From: Rhizomys pruinosus
Taxonomy: Eukaryota; Chordata; Mammalia; Rodentia; Spalacidae
Reading direction: 5' to 3'
Assembly (NCBI GenBank): GCA_009823505.1
Contig: VZQC01000392.1
Span: 124,001 to 188,000 of the forward strand
Length of the DNA: 64,000 nucleotides
Shown: in pieces, positions 1 to 10,238 of the stretch
Position numbering within the stretch: position 1 is the first letter of the stretch
Layout of the letters: every line of letters starts with the position of its first letter
Notes under the pieces: generated by a model
The model's database searches: none
Told to the model about the DNA's origin: nothing
Seen by the model: the letters and a program-made list of their open reading frames with translations, nothing else
Position numbers and translations under genes: made by a program

Positions 1-579
1 AGAAAGGAAAAGTCCATCCCTAGGAGACTGAGGTATGCCAGCTTCTGGGATAGGGTAAGGGCCCTTTGGCAAGAACAGCCACAATAGACACAGGCTCCAG
101 GATAGGGGATGCCCACCAGCCACTAACAAGGACATTGAAGAAGTGGAATTTAGGTCACCTCCAACAGGCTGCTTTCCAACTCAAGACAGCTCAGAGGGAA
201 AGGAACTACCTTCTGAAGAGGGCTCCCAAGCAGAGGGACAAGAGCCTGAGTGTGGATTTGAAAGTAACCAACAGAGTTACTGAGGGGAAACTCTAGGAGA
301 AATGCCCCAATCTCCACTCTTGTATGAACTCACACCACTCAACCACAGACCCAGCAGAAAACCCCACTCCCATACAAACTTCCACCCCAATCAACCCACA
401 CACAAATCTCTACACCAGCCAATCCACACACAAACCTCCACCCCCAGCACAAAATCCCACCACAGCATGTAGACCTTACATGCTTAGTTATCAAGGGGAG
501 CCCAGCCTGCCCTTCCATTTCATAGCCAGGTACCCTAAAGCATAGCACTCCAGACAATAATCAGTAAACCCCACCAATC
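1..579. other. Gene-free start of window, C/A-rich tract
   Basis: I see no gene here. Positions 320 to 465 are strongly C/A-biased, with an imperfectly repeated 'atccacacacaaac' type motif (for example near 380, 400 and 420). Open frames over this tract are compositional. The rest looks like ordinary unique or very old repeat DNA. Confidence 0.6.
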
Positions 580-1010
580 ACAGGGGTTAGAATCAATATT
601 CCCCATTGTTGAATAGCAATTTCCTCTGAGTTGAAACATTCCATCCTGGAGGGAAGCCCTTTTAGATTCAGGAGGATAAAAATGCACAAATCTCAGGAAG
701 TTCCTGAAATTGACAAGATTCATAAGGCCAGCCCTCCCCCACCAAAGTTAAAGATAGTTAAAGACTTCCAAGGAGTGGAGATCCTCTGACCCATCAAGCT
801 GCCTGTAGGTGCCGTAAGAGAGCTCCAGGATTCAGCAGCACCCAGGCAGGAGTGGATATTTTTGTTAAGCCACCTATCCCCCTGCCATTAATTCCACTAA
901 GTCCACTGATTCACCAAGTTGGACTTTAATAGAAGTGTTTCATTTGTCTTCAGTGTCCTATTTGGGATGGGGAGTCATTAATTCACTTCTCCCCAGTAGT
1001 CTCACATCAC
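580..1010 (+). repeat. LTR-like repeat, copy 1
   Basis: This stretch aligns in the same orientation with 22530-23150. Shared landmarks are 'acattccatc' followed by 'tggagggaag', then 'tcaggaagt.cctgaaa.tgac', then 'ctcaccaag.tggacttt' near the 3' end. The layout (regulatory-looking DNA, no coding content, two dispersed copies) fits a solo LTR of an old rodent endogenous retrovirus. I cannot name the family, and no gag, pol or env frame is next to it. It could also be another kind of interspersed repeat. Confidence 0.5.
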
Positions 1011-1370
1011 ATGCATTCAAGGAGAGCCCTGATGGAGAAGCTGAACAAGAGAATCTTAGAGGCAGGCAGCCTCGGCCATGCACAGGCTCCCAAGGCAGCT
1101 CCAGAGTTTTAAATCAGCTAGATGGAAGAGGAAGGCCAGGATAAGCAGGAAAAACAGACCAGACGAGGACAGAAGCACACTTGAAGCAAAATTTCAATTA
1201 CATCCTCCAAGATATTTGAGCAGCTTGTGTTCATTAAACAAGAGAAGGGTATCAAGGGGACGAAGAGGCAGAGAATGGGGAGTGGAGTGCATCAAAACTC
1301 AGCGTAGGTGGCTCAAATTCCCTGCGAAATGACCAGTTTCAATTCCGCAACAACAAAATCCAACTTCTTA
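1011..1370. other. No feature seen
   Basis: Unremarkable sequence between the LTR-like repeat and the first B1. Open frames here are short and have no recognisable similarity. Confidence 0.5.
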
Positions 1371-1530
1371 CTTTTTTTGGTGGGGGGGTCTTTTTAAGAC
1401 AGGGTCTCCCTACAGTTCCATCTGGCCTGGAAATTGCTCTGTAGACTAGGCTGGCCTTGAACACAGAGAGATTCACCTGCCTCCTTCTGAGTGCTGGGAT
1501 TAAAGAAGTGCACCACCACACCCTGCCCAA
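1371..1530 (-). mobile_element. B1 SINE, antisense
   Basis: Reverse-complement B1 (7SL-derived SINE). It begins with a short T/G-rich tail, then 'aagacagggtctccct', 'gtagactaggctggcctt' and 'gtgctgggattaaag', ending at the B1 head. It is diverged, with several substitutions in the internal Pol III box region. Confidence 0.9.
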
Positions 1531-1537
1531 CTTTTTA

Positions 1538-1712
1538 CTTTTTTTTTTTTTTGGTCTTTTTGAGACAGGGTCTCCCTTTAGTCCTGGCTGTCCTGGAGCT
1601 CGCTATGTAGACCAGGCTGGCCTTGAACTCACAGAGATCTGCCTGCCTCTGCCACACACACCCCCACCAGTGTTGGAATTAAAGGTGTGGGCCACCACAG
1701 CTGGCAGCTTCC
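1538..1712 (-). mobile_element. B1 SINE, antisense, second copy
   Basis: A second reverse B1 directly follows the first, with a clean poly-T (its A-tail) at 1539-1552, then 'gagacagggtctccct', 'gtagaccaggctggcctt' and 'aaggtgtgggccaccac'. The stretch between the two B1s, 'ccaactttttac', resembles 'cttcctactttttaaa' after the second copy, a possible degraded target-site duplication. Confidence 0.9.
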
Positions 1713-1789
1713 TACTTTTTAAAGACAGTGTACAATTTTCAAGTGATGCCTAGAGACTAAAACATAGTGGGGATAAGAATACATTTATC

Positions 1790-1960
1790 CAAGACAAGAA
1801 GCAGTGCTTACTAGACCTCATTTGCTGACCATGGGAAGGGAAAACCCCAGTGTGGAGCACAAGGGCAGAACCGATGGTGGTTTGGGCTTGCCAAGGAGGA
1901 GCCTACAAACATGACATCTTCAGCCTAATAAAGAAAAAAAAATCATAAAAAAAGAAGCTA
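1790..1960 (+). repeat. Unidentified retroposon 3' end (repeat R, copy 1)
   Basis: About 150 bp that matches the reverse complement of 62552-62710. Shared words include 'gaccatgggaaggaaa', 'gtggagcacaagggca', 'gggcttgccaaggaggagcc' and 'catgacatctt'. This copy ends in 'cctaataaag' followed by A-runs, as expected of a polyadenylated, retroposed RNA. I cannot name the parent family. A short open frame exists in the other copy but not here. Confidence 0.55.
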
Positions 1961-2584
1961 GGTTCTACCTTCCCTGAAGGAGCTGCATATAGTCAAGAAG
2001 GAGACAGTTGGATGGGTTTGGTAATCCCTATCAGCTTATTTCCTGTCCTTAGGAATGTGATATAACTCCTGCCATTCTGGAAGAACTACAAGTCAGGATA
2101 TGGGGGATCTGGGAAAGAAAGAGACTAATGAAGAGTATACATTTAAGATAGGCCTAAAATTGTTTAATTTTCTCCAATGGGTTATGCCTGCTTAACCTAC
2201 AGTGTTAAATCTCTCTTCCAGTCAGTATTATGCAAGGCTGCTTGAGCTTTTGTCCAAGCCTTTTCTAAAATATTATACAGTAAATAAAAGTATCAGGCTG
2301 GTATAAAATATATGTATGTTAAAATTCTTTTAAGATAAAATTGTGTCATTAACTAAAATATTTATTTTATTGAAAGTTATACAGTGTCGAAGATTCTATT
2401 GGTCTTATTACATTTATTTGTTAAAATGATGGTAAGAAACAGGATTTTAGAAAAATGCATGAAGTTAACTTATTTACATTTTTTCTCAAAATTTCATCAG
2501 GGATACTGCTTTGTTTATATTATAATAGAGGATAATTTTGAAGAACTGACTGATAAGTTTCATAAACTATCTTTAGCACGGCAG
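1961..2584. other. AT-rich, no gene
   Basis: AT-rich DNA without recognised repeats or coding signal. The open frame at 2384-2608 runs into the L1 5'UTR repeat and has no recognisable domain. Confidence 0.5.
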
Positions 2585-2740
2585 CCTGCAAACTTGGTGG
2601 CCAGGTGAGGTACGGGCACACAGCCTTACTGCCCTGAAAGGAGCTTGAATTTCCACCTCAGGTACCAGAGAGAAGAGCTGTGTGTGTGTGGATAGAGGGA
2701 TGGAGAGACCACCTGCAAACTTGGTGGCCAGGTGAGGTAC
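2585..2740 (+). repeat. 29-bp direct repeat, period 127 bp, in L1-2 5'UTR
   Basis: An identical 29-base stretch, starting 'cctgcaaacttggtgg', occurs at 2585-2613 and 2712-2740. It lies just upstream of ORF1 in L1-2, so it may be a remnant of a tandem promoter repeat, although the DNA between the copies does not repeat again. Confidence 0.7.
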
Positions 2741-4195
2741 CAGCTACTCCCCACTGGTACTGTGATAGAGACAATAAACTGCTGTTGTTGTGGTGGGGAC
2801 GATCCAGCAGGCACAGTGACAGTTATTCTAGGCTGTACAGCCAATGCTGAGGAAGAAACTGGGAGGAAGCAGAGTGAGTGACCAACCAGTCCTCCATATT
2901 AACATTTTAGATTAGCACCAGACTACAAACAAACAAACAAAACAAATCCACATGCCAAAGACACAACAGAAATACAACAATATGGGAAAAGCTCATAATA
3001 AATCCCCACCGAACTCTACCAGTCCTGTAGAAGATCCAGACAATGAGACTTACCTAGAAAGAAACCAAGACATTACCTCAGAAGAACAACTGTAGACATA
3101 TTCAAATAAATCAAAGGATATAAAAAACAAATCAGAGAACTAAGGAGAGAGTATGAAAAACTCAGGAAAGAACTAGATGGAGAGAATGACAAACTCGGGA
3201 AGGAAGTGGAAACACTGAAAAGATTTCAGGCTGAAAGGAAAAATGAAACTGAGCAGAGAAGCTACAAGAAGAGAATGAAAAGCTCCAAAAGGAAGTGGAA
3301 ATGCTGAAGAAATCACAGATGAAATAAAAAAGGAAATTGAACATTCATCCAATCAGCAGGAAAGGATGGGAAAAAGCCTCAGAAGCAGAATGGATGACAC
3401 AGAAAAAAGATCAGACCTACAGGATAACACAGCACAGCTAGAATCCTCAAGTAAAGATTATGAAAATTAAAAAAAAAACAAGAGTGGAACAACCAGGAAA
3501 TGTGGGAAAGTATGAAAAGACCAAACCTCAGCATTGTAGGGATGGAGGAAGGGGAAGAATCAGAAGACAATGGTATTGATCAGATCTTCAACAGAATAAT
3601 GGAAGAAAATTTCCCCAAACTGAAAAAAGACAAATCCGTATAAAATATAAGAAGCACATAGAATACCAAATAGATAAGACCAGAAAAGCTGAGCAACGTT
3701 ATTGTTATATTTCTATCTGAAAGCAACTGTGATGTTATAATGTGAATTTCTTAATGAGCCCTACAATTAACTTACCACTTACTTTCAGATATGGTAATTA
3801 ATGCATATGTACAGAAGATATATATTCATATTTTAGAGTAATATAAAATTAAAGGGAAAAATGTGAACTCCTAAACGTATATCGGAGTTAGCATACAGTT
3901 TATTCCCGGAGGACATAATTCTCATATTATATGAAATTTATATAGACATACTTTGGGGCAATACAATTGGGAGGAAACCATAACAACATAAAGACTGGGT
4001 CAGGGAACAGACTGATATAGCTAAATTCTGCCCAAAACAATAAACCTTTGCAGAGGAAAACATTAAAAAGACTGAGAGAATGTATGGCAAAATGCAGGAA
4101 CTAGAGTGGGGGAGGTGTAAAGGAAATATGTAAATTGAACTGAAAAATGATGTATGAAATACACAAAATACCAATAAAAGTATATTTTTCTTTTT
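2585..4195 (+). pseudogene. L1-2: internally deleted L1 (5'UTR, ORF1 part, 3'UTR)
   Basis: A sense-strand L1 relic. A 5'UTR-like stretch (2585-2951) leads to the ORF1 start ATG at 2952, matching the ORF1 start of L1-3 at 46171. The frame hits a TAG at 3093-3095 and is further broken. The coiled-coil-coding, A-rich ORF1 region runs to about 3690. The sequence then jumps into the 3'UTR ('gttattgttatatttc', shared with 54935), so the end of ORF1 and all of ORF2 are missing. The 3' end, 'ccaataaaagtatatttttc', lacks its own A-tail because minus-strand element L1-1 begins there. It is inactive. Confidence 0.85.
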
Positions 4196-6230
4196 TTATT
4201 ACTTCTTTATTTTTTTTTCATTCTTTAACAAAAACTAATAATTTATGAGAACAAGCATCCTTCATGTAAAACCAATTTGCAAGCAGTTGTGCCCAAACCC
4301 ATACAGCCCAACATCCAGCTGGGGAGGCTTGTATGTTCAATCAAGTTGATCAAATGAGTGACCAGACTATATTACTGTAGTTTCACCATTCACCCCAATT
4401 GCAGCCCTTACATTCTACCATGCCCCCTCTTCCACAGATTGTTCCCTAGGCTTAGAAAAGGGGCACAGGTGGACAAGAAGCAAAACAGTCTACTTTCTCT
4501 GGAGCTGTTGTCTTGGACTCTGGTCAATTCTGGCTGTTTCTTTTCATGGCTGACAGTTTGTCCAGGAATAACCTTTCAATCCTACTAATGAAGCACAAGC
4601 AATTAGATATATAGGTATTTAAACAGTACTAATTGTTATGGTAGGTTACTTTGGTATAGACACAGATGTTTGGATGGTATGTTAATCCATGAATTACATT
4701 TTTTTCTGTTAAATATGACAGGGTCTTACTGTGGCTTATAACATCTCCTAACCATTAGAGGATGTAAGCTTGTGGCATCAGCCGTGGGTTATTCCTCCAA
4801 GGAGAGAGCTAATAGCCAATTAGATTTGGGATATACAGACATATGGCTGCCACTGCTGCACAGTATTTCCAGGCAGGTGAGGTGTAGCTGGTGCTGACGG
4901 AGGAGTCTTGCTTGACTCAAGGAGACCTATATTTGCTTTATTGGTTTAGTGGCCTTTGGTAACACTCTCTGGCATTCCAGAGACCATCTGTATACTTGCA
5001 AGTGCGGTCTCCATACATCTTTCCCATGTTTATATCAGGTCTTCAACAGCAGGGCCTTATCGCCTCTCTTCCTGCAGATATCCCAGTTTGGAGGCAAGGA
5101 GCCTTTACCTTTTGTGGGGGCTTGGATCCCCTGGCCAACATCTCCTTGGTAGAATAATCCATTGTTGATGTCAGAGCTCCTGTATTAATATATTTTGCTT
5201 AAGTGCATAGCTTAAGGAGACTTTAGCATTATATTTGGTTCTGAATAGAGAATAATCCTTTTCACAGTTTCTATGTCCATTAGTCAATTAAAGAAGGCAG
5301 TTTTACCGATTTTACAAGAGAATACCTCTATAACAGCTGGCTCCAATCTACAGCTGGAGAACGACCTCATCATCATCATATTTCTCCTTATTCTATGGGG
5401 GGGAGTTAAGAAAGTCTCTTGTATTAAAACCTTTGCGGCACCTAGAAGGTAAGCTTCATTAGGAATCATTAAAAATAGTTGTTACTAGTAGGATCCACAG
5501 AGGGGCCTGATGTCTGCAGCAATCTGAGGCATTTCTTCCCTTCAATGCCCAGAGGAGTCAATCCTTCTGCTGGCACTTTCTGGTACATCCTACTCACTGC
5601 AAAGCTGCATTTTCTTTCTCAGCCATTAAGTTGGTGATACTCTGGCCTGTTGGAACATACAAATCCTTTCCCATAGTTAGTTTTAAGATTTGGGTTGCAA
5701 GGTTTTTTGACAAAAAGTTTTCATATCTATCTATATCCCCCTTTTTTATTTAAGGTTTTTATTTTTGACCCATGAGTCTCAAAAAAGCAGTTGTTTTATA
5801 CATACCTATAGGGTGGAATCAAGGCACAGATTTCATCAAGTTCACCCATGCTGTTTTGGGTTACTGTATGTGATTAACTTGGGAAACAAAGTTTATTTTT
5901 GAGTTAAATCATCCTATAGGTGAAAGAGATTGCTACCAGGTGATACTATATGACAGCAAAATTATAGAGAACATTTGTTTATACCAATCCCAAAGTAATT
6001 GTTATACAGATTTTAGTTAAAGCTAATGTGGACAAGAGCAATTTATATCACCAATTAACTCAGATGCATTACCGTTTTTATCAGCCTTCAAACCAATGTT
6101 GTCCAATATGCACATATTTACTTTTACTAAGTCCTAAAACACCATGTATCCTGTAGACAGAGTCTGGGCAAAACTGGATACTTGTTGAACTCACGTCAAT
6201 TAAACATGCACCAATCGAATATACACCCGT
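4196..6230 (-). other. Long L1 3'UTR-like segment (Lx-like)
   Basis: No coding content. Read on the minus strand, this follows ORF2 of L1-1 and the G-rich tract without a visible break. Its wording ('gttccaacaggccagagtat', 'gaaagtgccagcagaagg') resembles what I remember of rodent Lx-type L1 3' ends. That recognition is from memory and unverified. Length is about 2 kb, much longer than the roughly 0.5-kb 3'UTRs of L1-3 and L1-2 in this window. It could be the 3'UTR of L1-1 or a separate older Lx 3' end that abuts it near 5750. Confidence 0.5.
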
Positions 6231-6259
6231 GTCCCTCTCCCACCCCTCCCACCCCTCCC
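6231..6259 (-). promoter_or_regulatory. G-rich polypurine tract in L1-1 3'UTR (G-quadruplex candidate)
   Basis: On the minus strand this reads as successive G3-G4 runs separated by A or T ('gggaggggtgggagggg' then 'tgggagaggg'). It lies about 100 nt after the ORF2 stop. A G-rich tract that can fold into a quadruplex is a recurrent feature of mammalian L1 3'UTRs. Four or more runs of at least three G are present, so folding is plausible on the RNA and the sense DNA strand. Confidence 0.8.
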
Positions 6260-6360
6260 GAGTCACCATTTCAGTCAGCCTTCTGATGCAATCTTTCTGT
6301 TGTTGTTCTTTTAATATGCATCCCTCTCCACAAGAAATATTTATAACTGGGTTATTGGTA

Positions 6361-9300
6361 CTAGCGTCCACATATGAGAGATACCATTTGTCGTTTGTTT
6401 TTCTGGGACTGTGTTACTTCACTTAACATGATGTCTTCTAGCTCCATCCATTTACCTGCAAAGTTCATGATGTTGTCTTTCTTTACTGCTGCATAGAATT
6501 CCATTGTGTACATGTACCACATTTTCTCTATCCACTCGTCAGTTGAGGGGCATTTGGGTTGATTCCAGTTTTTTGCTATTGTGAACAGAGCGGCAATAAA
6601 TATAGCTGTGCATGTATCTCTGCAGTAAGATGAGTCTTGTGGGTATATACCCAGGAGTGGTATGACTGGGTCAAATGGCAGGATCATTTTGAGTCTTCTA
6701 AGGGTTCTCCACACTGTTTTCCATAGTGGCTGCACAAGTTTACATTCCCACCAGCAATGGATGAGTGTTCCCCTTTCCCCACACCCTCTCCAGCACTTGG
6801 CATCATTTGTTTTCTTGATCCTAGCCAGTCTTACTGGAGTAAGATGGTATCTTAAGGTGGTTTTAATTTGCATTTCCTTAATTATTAGCGATGTTGAACA
6901 CTTCTTAAGGTGTTTCTCAGCCATCTCTAATTCCTCCTCTGTGAAGTCTCTGTTCAGATCTTTGCTCCATCTTCTGAGTGATTCATTTGTTTTCTTTCTT
7001 CTTTGTTTTTTGAGTAGCTTGTATACTCTGGAGATTAATGCTTTGTCAGATGTATCTGCTGTGAAGGTTTCCTCCCATTCTGTGGGTTTTCTCTTCACTT
7101 CCTTTATTGTTTCCTTTGATGTACAGAAGCTTTTGAGTTTAATGAGGTCCCATTTGTCAATTGACGACCTTATTTCTTGTGCAGCTGCTGTCTGATTTAA
7201 GAAGTCTTTTCCTACACCTACGTCTTGTAGTCTGCTGCCAAGTTTCTCTTCTATCACCTCCAGAGTTTTGGATTTCACGTTGAGGTCTTTGATCCATTTG
7301 GAATTGACTTTTGTACAGGGTGAGAGGTAGGGGTTTAATTTCATTCTTCTACAGGTGGTGATCCAGTTTTGCCAACACCACTTGTTGAAGATGCTGTCTT
7401 TCCTCCAATGTGTCTTCTTGGCCTCCTTATCAAATATGAGATGGCTGAAATTGTATGTGCTCAGGTTTGGATCTTCAATTTTGTTCCATTGGTCAACTGG
7501 TCTGTTTTTGTGCCAGTACCAAGCTGTTTTTATGACTATAGCCCTGTAGTATAGTTTGATGTCTGGTATAGCGATCCCCCCTGTATTGCTCTTTTCGCCC
7601 AGAGTTGCTTTGGCTATTCGGGGTCTTTTGTTTTTCCAAATGAAATTGAGGATTCTTTTTTCCAAACATGTGAAGAAGCTCTTGGGGATTTTGATTGGGA
7701 TTGCATTAAATCTGTATACAAGTTTAGGTAGAATGGACATTTTTACTATATTTATTTTCCCAATCCATGAGCATGGGAGGTTTGTCCATCTCCTGATGTC
7801 TTCTTCAATTTCCTTCTTCAGAGGTTTAAAATTTTTGTTGTAGAGGTCCTTGGTATCTTTGGTTAGGTTTGTTCCTAGGTATTTTATTGTTTTTGAGGCT
7901 ATTGTGAGTGGGAAGGTCTCCTTGTATTCCTTCTTCAGCTGCCTACTGTTGGTGTAGAGAAAGGCTACTGATTTTTCTAGGTTTATTTTGTATCCTGCCA
8001 CCTTACTGAAGCTCCTAATCGTTTCTAGGAGTTTCCTGGTGGAGTTCTTAGCATCCCTTAAGTAGACAATCATATCATCAGCAAAAAGGGATAGCTTGAC
8101 TTCCTCTTTTCCTATTAGAACTCCTTTAATTTCCTTTTCTTGCCTTATTGCCCTAGCAAGGGATTCAAGCACTATGTTGAAAAGGAGTGGTGACAGGGGA
8201 CAACCTTGCCGAGTTCCTACCCTTAAGGGGAATGCTTCTGTCGTTTCCCCATTTAGGATGATATTGGCTGTGGGTTTCCTGTATATGGCTTTGATTACAT
8301 TAAGGAATGATCCCTCCAATCCAATTCCCTCTAGGACTTTAAACATGAACGGATGCTGGATTTTGTCAAAGGCTTTTTCCGCGTCAATTGAGATGATGGT
8401 GTGGTTTTTGTCTTTCAGTCCGTTTATATGCTTGATGATATTTATTGATTTTCGTATGTTGAACCATCCCTGCATCTCTGGTATGAATCCAACTTGGTCA
8501 TGGTGGATGATCTTCTTGATGTGGGTCTGTATGCGATTTGCCAGTATCCTATTTAGAATTTTGGCATCTGTGTTCATTAGGGAGATGGGTCTATAGTTCT
8601 CCTTTTTAGTTGCATCTTTGCCTGGTTTTGGTATTAGAGTGATGCTGGCTTCATAGAAGGAATCTGGGAGAACTCCCTCCGTTTGTATCCTTCTAAACAA
8701 CTTGAATATTAATGGTTGTAAGTCTTTTTGAAATATTTTATAGAATTCTGCTGTGAAACCATCTGGGCCTGGGCATTTTTTGGTTGGGAGGCTGCTTATT
8801 ACATCTTCAATTTCTTCACATATTATTGGTCTGTTTAAGCTGTCGATCTCTTCTTGGTTGAGCTTTGGTGATTCCCAAGATTTCAGATATTCATCCATTT
8901 CTTCTAGGTTTTCAAACTTGGTAGAGTATAGGTTTTTAAAGTAATTCCGTATGATTGTCTGGATCTTTTCATTATCTGTTGTGATATTTCCCTTTTCATC
9001 ACAGATTCTATTGATTTGGAGTTGTTCCTTCTTTCTTTTGGTTAACTGGGCTAGAGGTCTGTCTATCTTGTTTATTCTCTCAAAGAACCAGCTTTTGGAT
9101 TCATTGATTTTTTGTATGGTTTTCTTTGTTTCTATTTCATTGATCTCTGCTCTGATTTTTGTTATTTCTTCTTGTCTGCTGCGTTTAGGGTTCATTTGTT
9201 GTTGTCTCTCAAGTACTTTTAGCTGGAGTGTTAGATCGTTCACTTGTGCTCTTTCTGTTTTTTTAATGTAGGCACTTAGAGCTATAAACTTTCCTCTTAG

Positions 9301-10194
9301 GACTGCTTTTAAAGTGTCCCATAGGTTTTGCTGCGTTGTATTATCATTGTCATTCAGTTCCAGGAATGTTTTTATTTCTTTCTTTATTTCTTCCTTGACC
9401 CATTCATTATTCAGGAGAGTGTTGTTTAGTCTCCATGTGTTCTTGTAGGTTGTAGGGTTTATCCTGGTGTTGATATTGAGTTTTATTGCACTGTGGTCTG
9501 AAAGAATGCATGAGATTATTTCAATCTTTTTGTATTTGTTGAGTTTTTCCCTGTGTCCCAGTATATGATCTATTTTGGAGAATGTTCCATGGGGTGCTGA
9601 GTAGAAAGTGTATTCTCTGGTGTTTGGGTGGAATATTCGATAGATGTCTGTGAGGTCCATTTGGTGTATTGTATCATTCAGTTCAGATGTCTCTCTGTTT
9701 ATCCTTTGTCCTGTTGATCTGTCTAAAGGACTTAGTGGGGTATTGAAGTCCCCTACTATTAGTGTGCTGGGGTTAATCTGAGCCTTGAGATCCTGAAGAG
9801 TTGTCTTTACAAAGTTTGGTGCGCCGGCATTTGGTGCATATATATTCATGATTGTGAGATCTTCATCGTCGATTGTTCCTTTAATGAAGATATAATGGCC
9901 CTCTTTGTCTCTTTTGATTTCTTTTGCTTTGAAGTCTATTTTGTCTGATATTAGGATAGCGACACCTGCTTTCTTTTTGGTACCATTTGCTTGGAATATT
10001 TTCTTCCATCCCTTCACCTTAAGTTGGTGTCTGTCCTTGAAATTGAGATGGGTTTCTTGCAGACAGCATATAGATGGATTTTGTTTCCTAATCCATTCTC
10101 CCAGTCTATGCCTTTTGATTGGGGAGTTCAGCCCATTAATATTTAAGGTTATAATTGAAAGATGGATGTTTTTTCCTTTCACCTTATTATCCAT
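6361..10194 (-). CDS. L1 ORF2p: endonuclease / reverse transcriptase, intact frame
   Basis: One uninterrupted 1277-codon frame, the usual size for rodent ORF2p, from ATG to TAG. The N-terminal APE-type endonuclease keeps its catalytic residues: N18 (LNINGLN), E47 (QETH), D149 (GDFN) and H234 (SDHS). The central reverse transcriptase has D604 (SIDAEKAFD), the [10 protein letters not shown] motif near 660-669, and FADD with D706/D707. The C-terminal cysteine-rich knuckle lies at 1134-1151 (C1134, C1138, H1146, C1151). The protein nicks target DNA and primes reverse transcription of its RNA there (target-primed reverse transcription); it also copies SINE RNAs. It starts 44 nt after the ORF1 stop, so translation would be the L1 type of reinitiation. 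No lesion is visible, in sharp contrast to ORF1 upstream. Whether it is expressed cannot be read from sequence. Frames on the + strand across this region are its antisense shadows. Confidence 0.97.
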   Translation of the reverse strand: MDNKVKGKNIHLSIITLNINGLNSPIKRHRLGEWIRKQNPSICCLQETHLNFKDRHQLKVKGWKKIFQANGTKKKAGVAILISDKIDFKAKEIKRDKEGHYIFIKGTIDDEDLTIMNIYAPNAGAPNFVKTTLQDLKAQINPSTLIVGDFNTPLSPLDRSTGQRINRETSELNDTIHQMDLTDIYRIFHPNTREYTFYSAPHGTFSKIDHILGHREKLNKYKKIEIISCILSDHSAIKLNINTRINPTTYKNTWRLNNTLLNNEWVKEEIKKEIKTFLELNDNDNTTQQNLWDTLKAVLRGKFIALSAYIKKTERAQVNDLTLQLKVLERQQQMNPKRSRQEEITKIRAEINEIETKKTIQKINESKSWFFERINKIDRPLAQLTKRKKEQLQINRICDEKGNITTDNEKIQTIIRNYFKNLYSTKFENLEEMDEYLKSWESPKLNQEEIDSLNRPIICEEIEDVISSLPTKKCPGPDGFTAEFYKIFQKDLQPLIFKLFRRIQTEGVLPDSFYEASITLIPKPGKDATKKENYRPISLMNTDAKILNRILANRIQTHIKKIIHHDQVGFIPEMQGWFNIRKSINIIKHINGLKDKNHTIISIDAEKAFDKIQHPFMFKVLEGIGLEGSFLNVIKAIYRKPTANIILNGETTEAFPLRVGTRQGCPLSPLLFNIVLESLARAIRQEKEIKGVLIGKEEVKLSLFADDMIVYLRDAKNSTRKLLETIRSFSKVAGYKINLEKSVAFLYTNSRQLKKEYKETFPLTIASKTIKYLGTNLTKDTKDLYNKNFKPLKKEIEEDIRRWTNLPCSWIGKINIVKMSILPKLVYRFNAIPIKIPKSFFTCLEKRILNFIWKNKRPRIAKATLGEKSNTGGIAIPDIKLYYRAIVIKTAWYWHKNRPVDQWNKIEDPNLSTYNFSHLIFDKEAKKTHWRKDSIFNKWCWQNWITTCRRMKLNPYLSPCTKVNSKWIKDLNVKSKTLEVIEEKLGSRLQDVGVGKDFLNQTAAAQEIRSSIDKWDLIKLKSFCTSKETIKEVKRKPTEWEETFTADTSDKALISRVYKLLKKQRRKKTNESLRRWSKDLNRDFTEEELEMAEKHLKKCSTSLIIKEMQIKTTLRYHLTPVRLARIKKTNDAKCWRGCGERGTLIHCWWECKLVQPLWKTVWRTLRRLKMILPFDPVIPLLGIYPQDSSYCRDTCTAIFIAALFTIAKNWNQPKCPSTDEWIEKMWYMYTMEFYAAVKKDNIMNFAGKWMELEDIMLSEVTQSQKNKRQMVSLICGR

Positions 10195-10238
10195 TTGGAC
10201 TTTTAGTCTCTGATTCTACTCCTATGTTTATATTTTTA

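Noticed and set aside
320..465. Regularly spaced C/A-rich words that suggested a CRISPR-like array
   Set aside because: Units vary in length and sequence with no unique spacers; this is low-complexity DNA in a mammalian genome.
580..1010. Possible intact endogenous retrovirus starting at the LTR-like repeat
   Set aside because: No gag, pol or env-like frame is found near either LTR-like copy; only solo LTR-type remnants are supportable.
6662..10213. Several + strand open frames (for example 6662-7195, 8096-8596) across the L1 ORF2
   Set aside because: They are the antisense of a 1277-codon ORF2 with clear motifs; low stop density on the opposite strand is expected.
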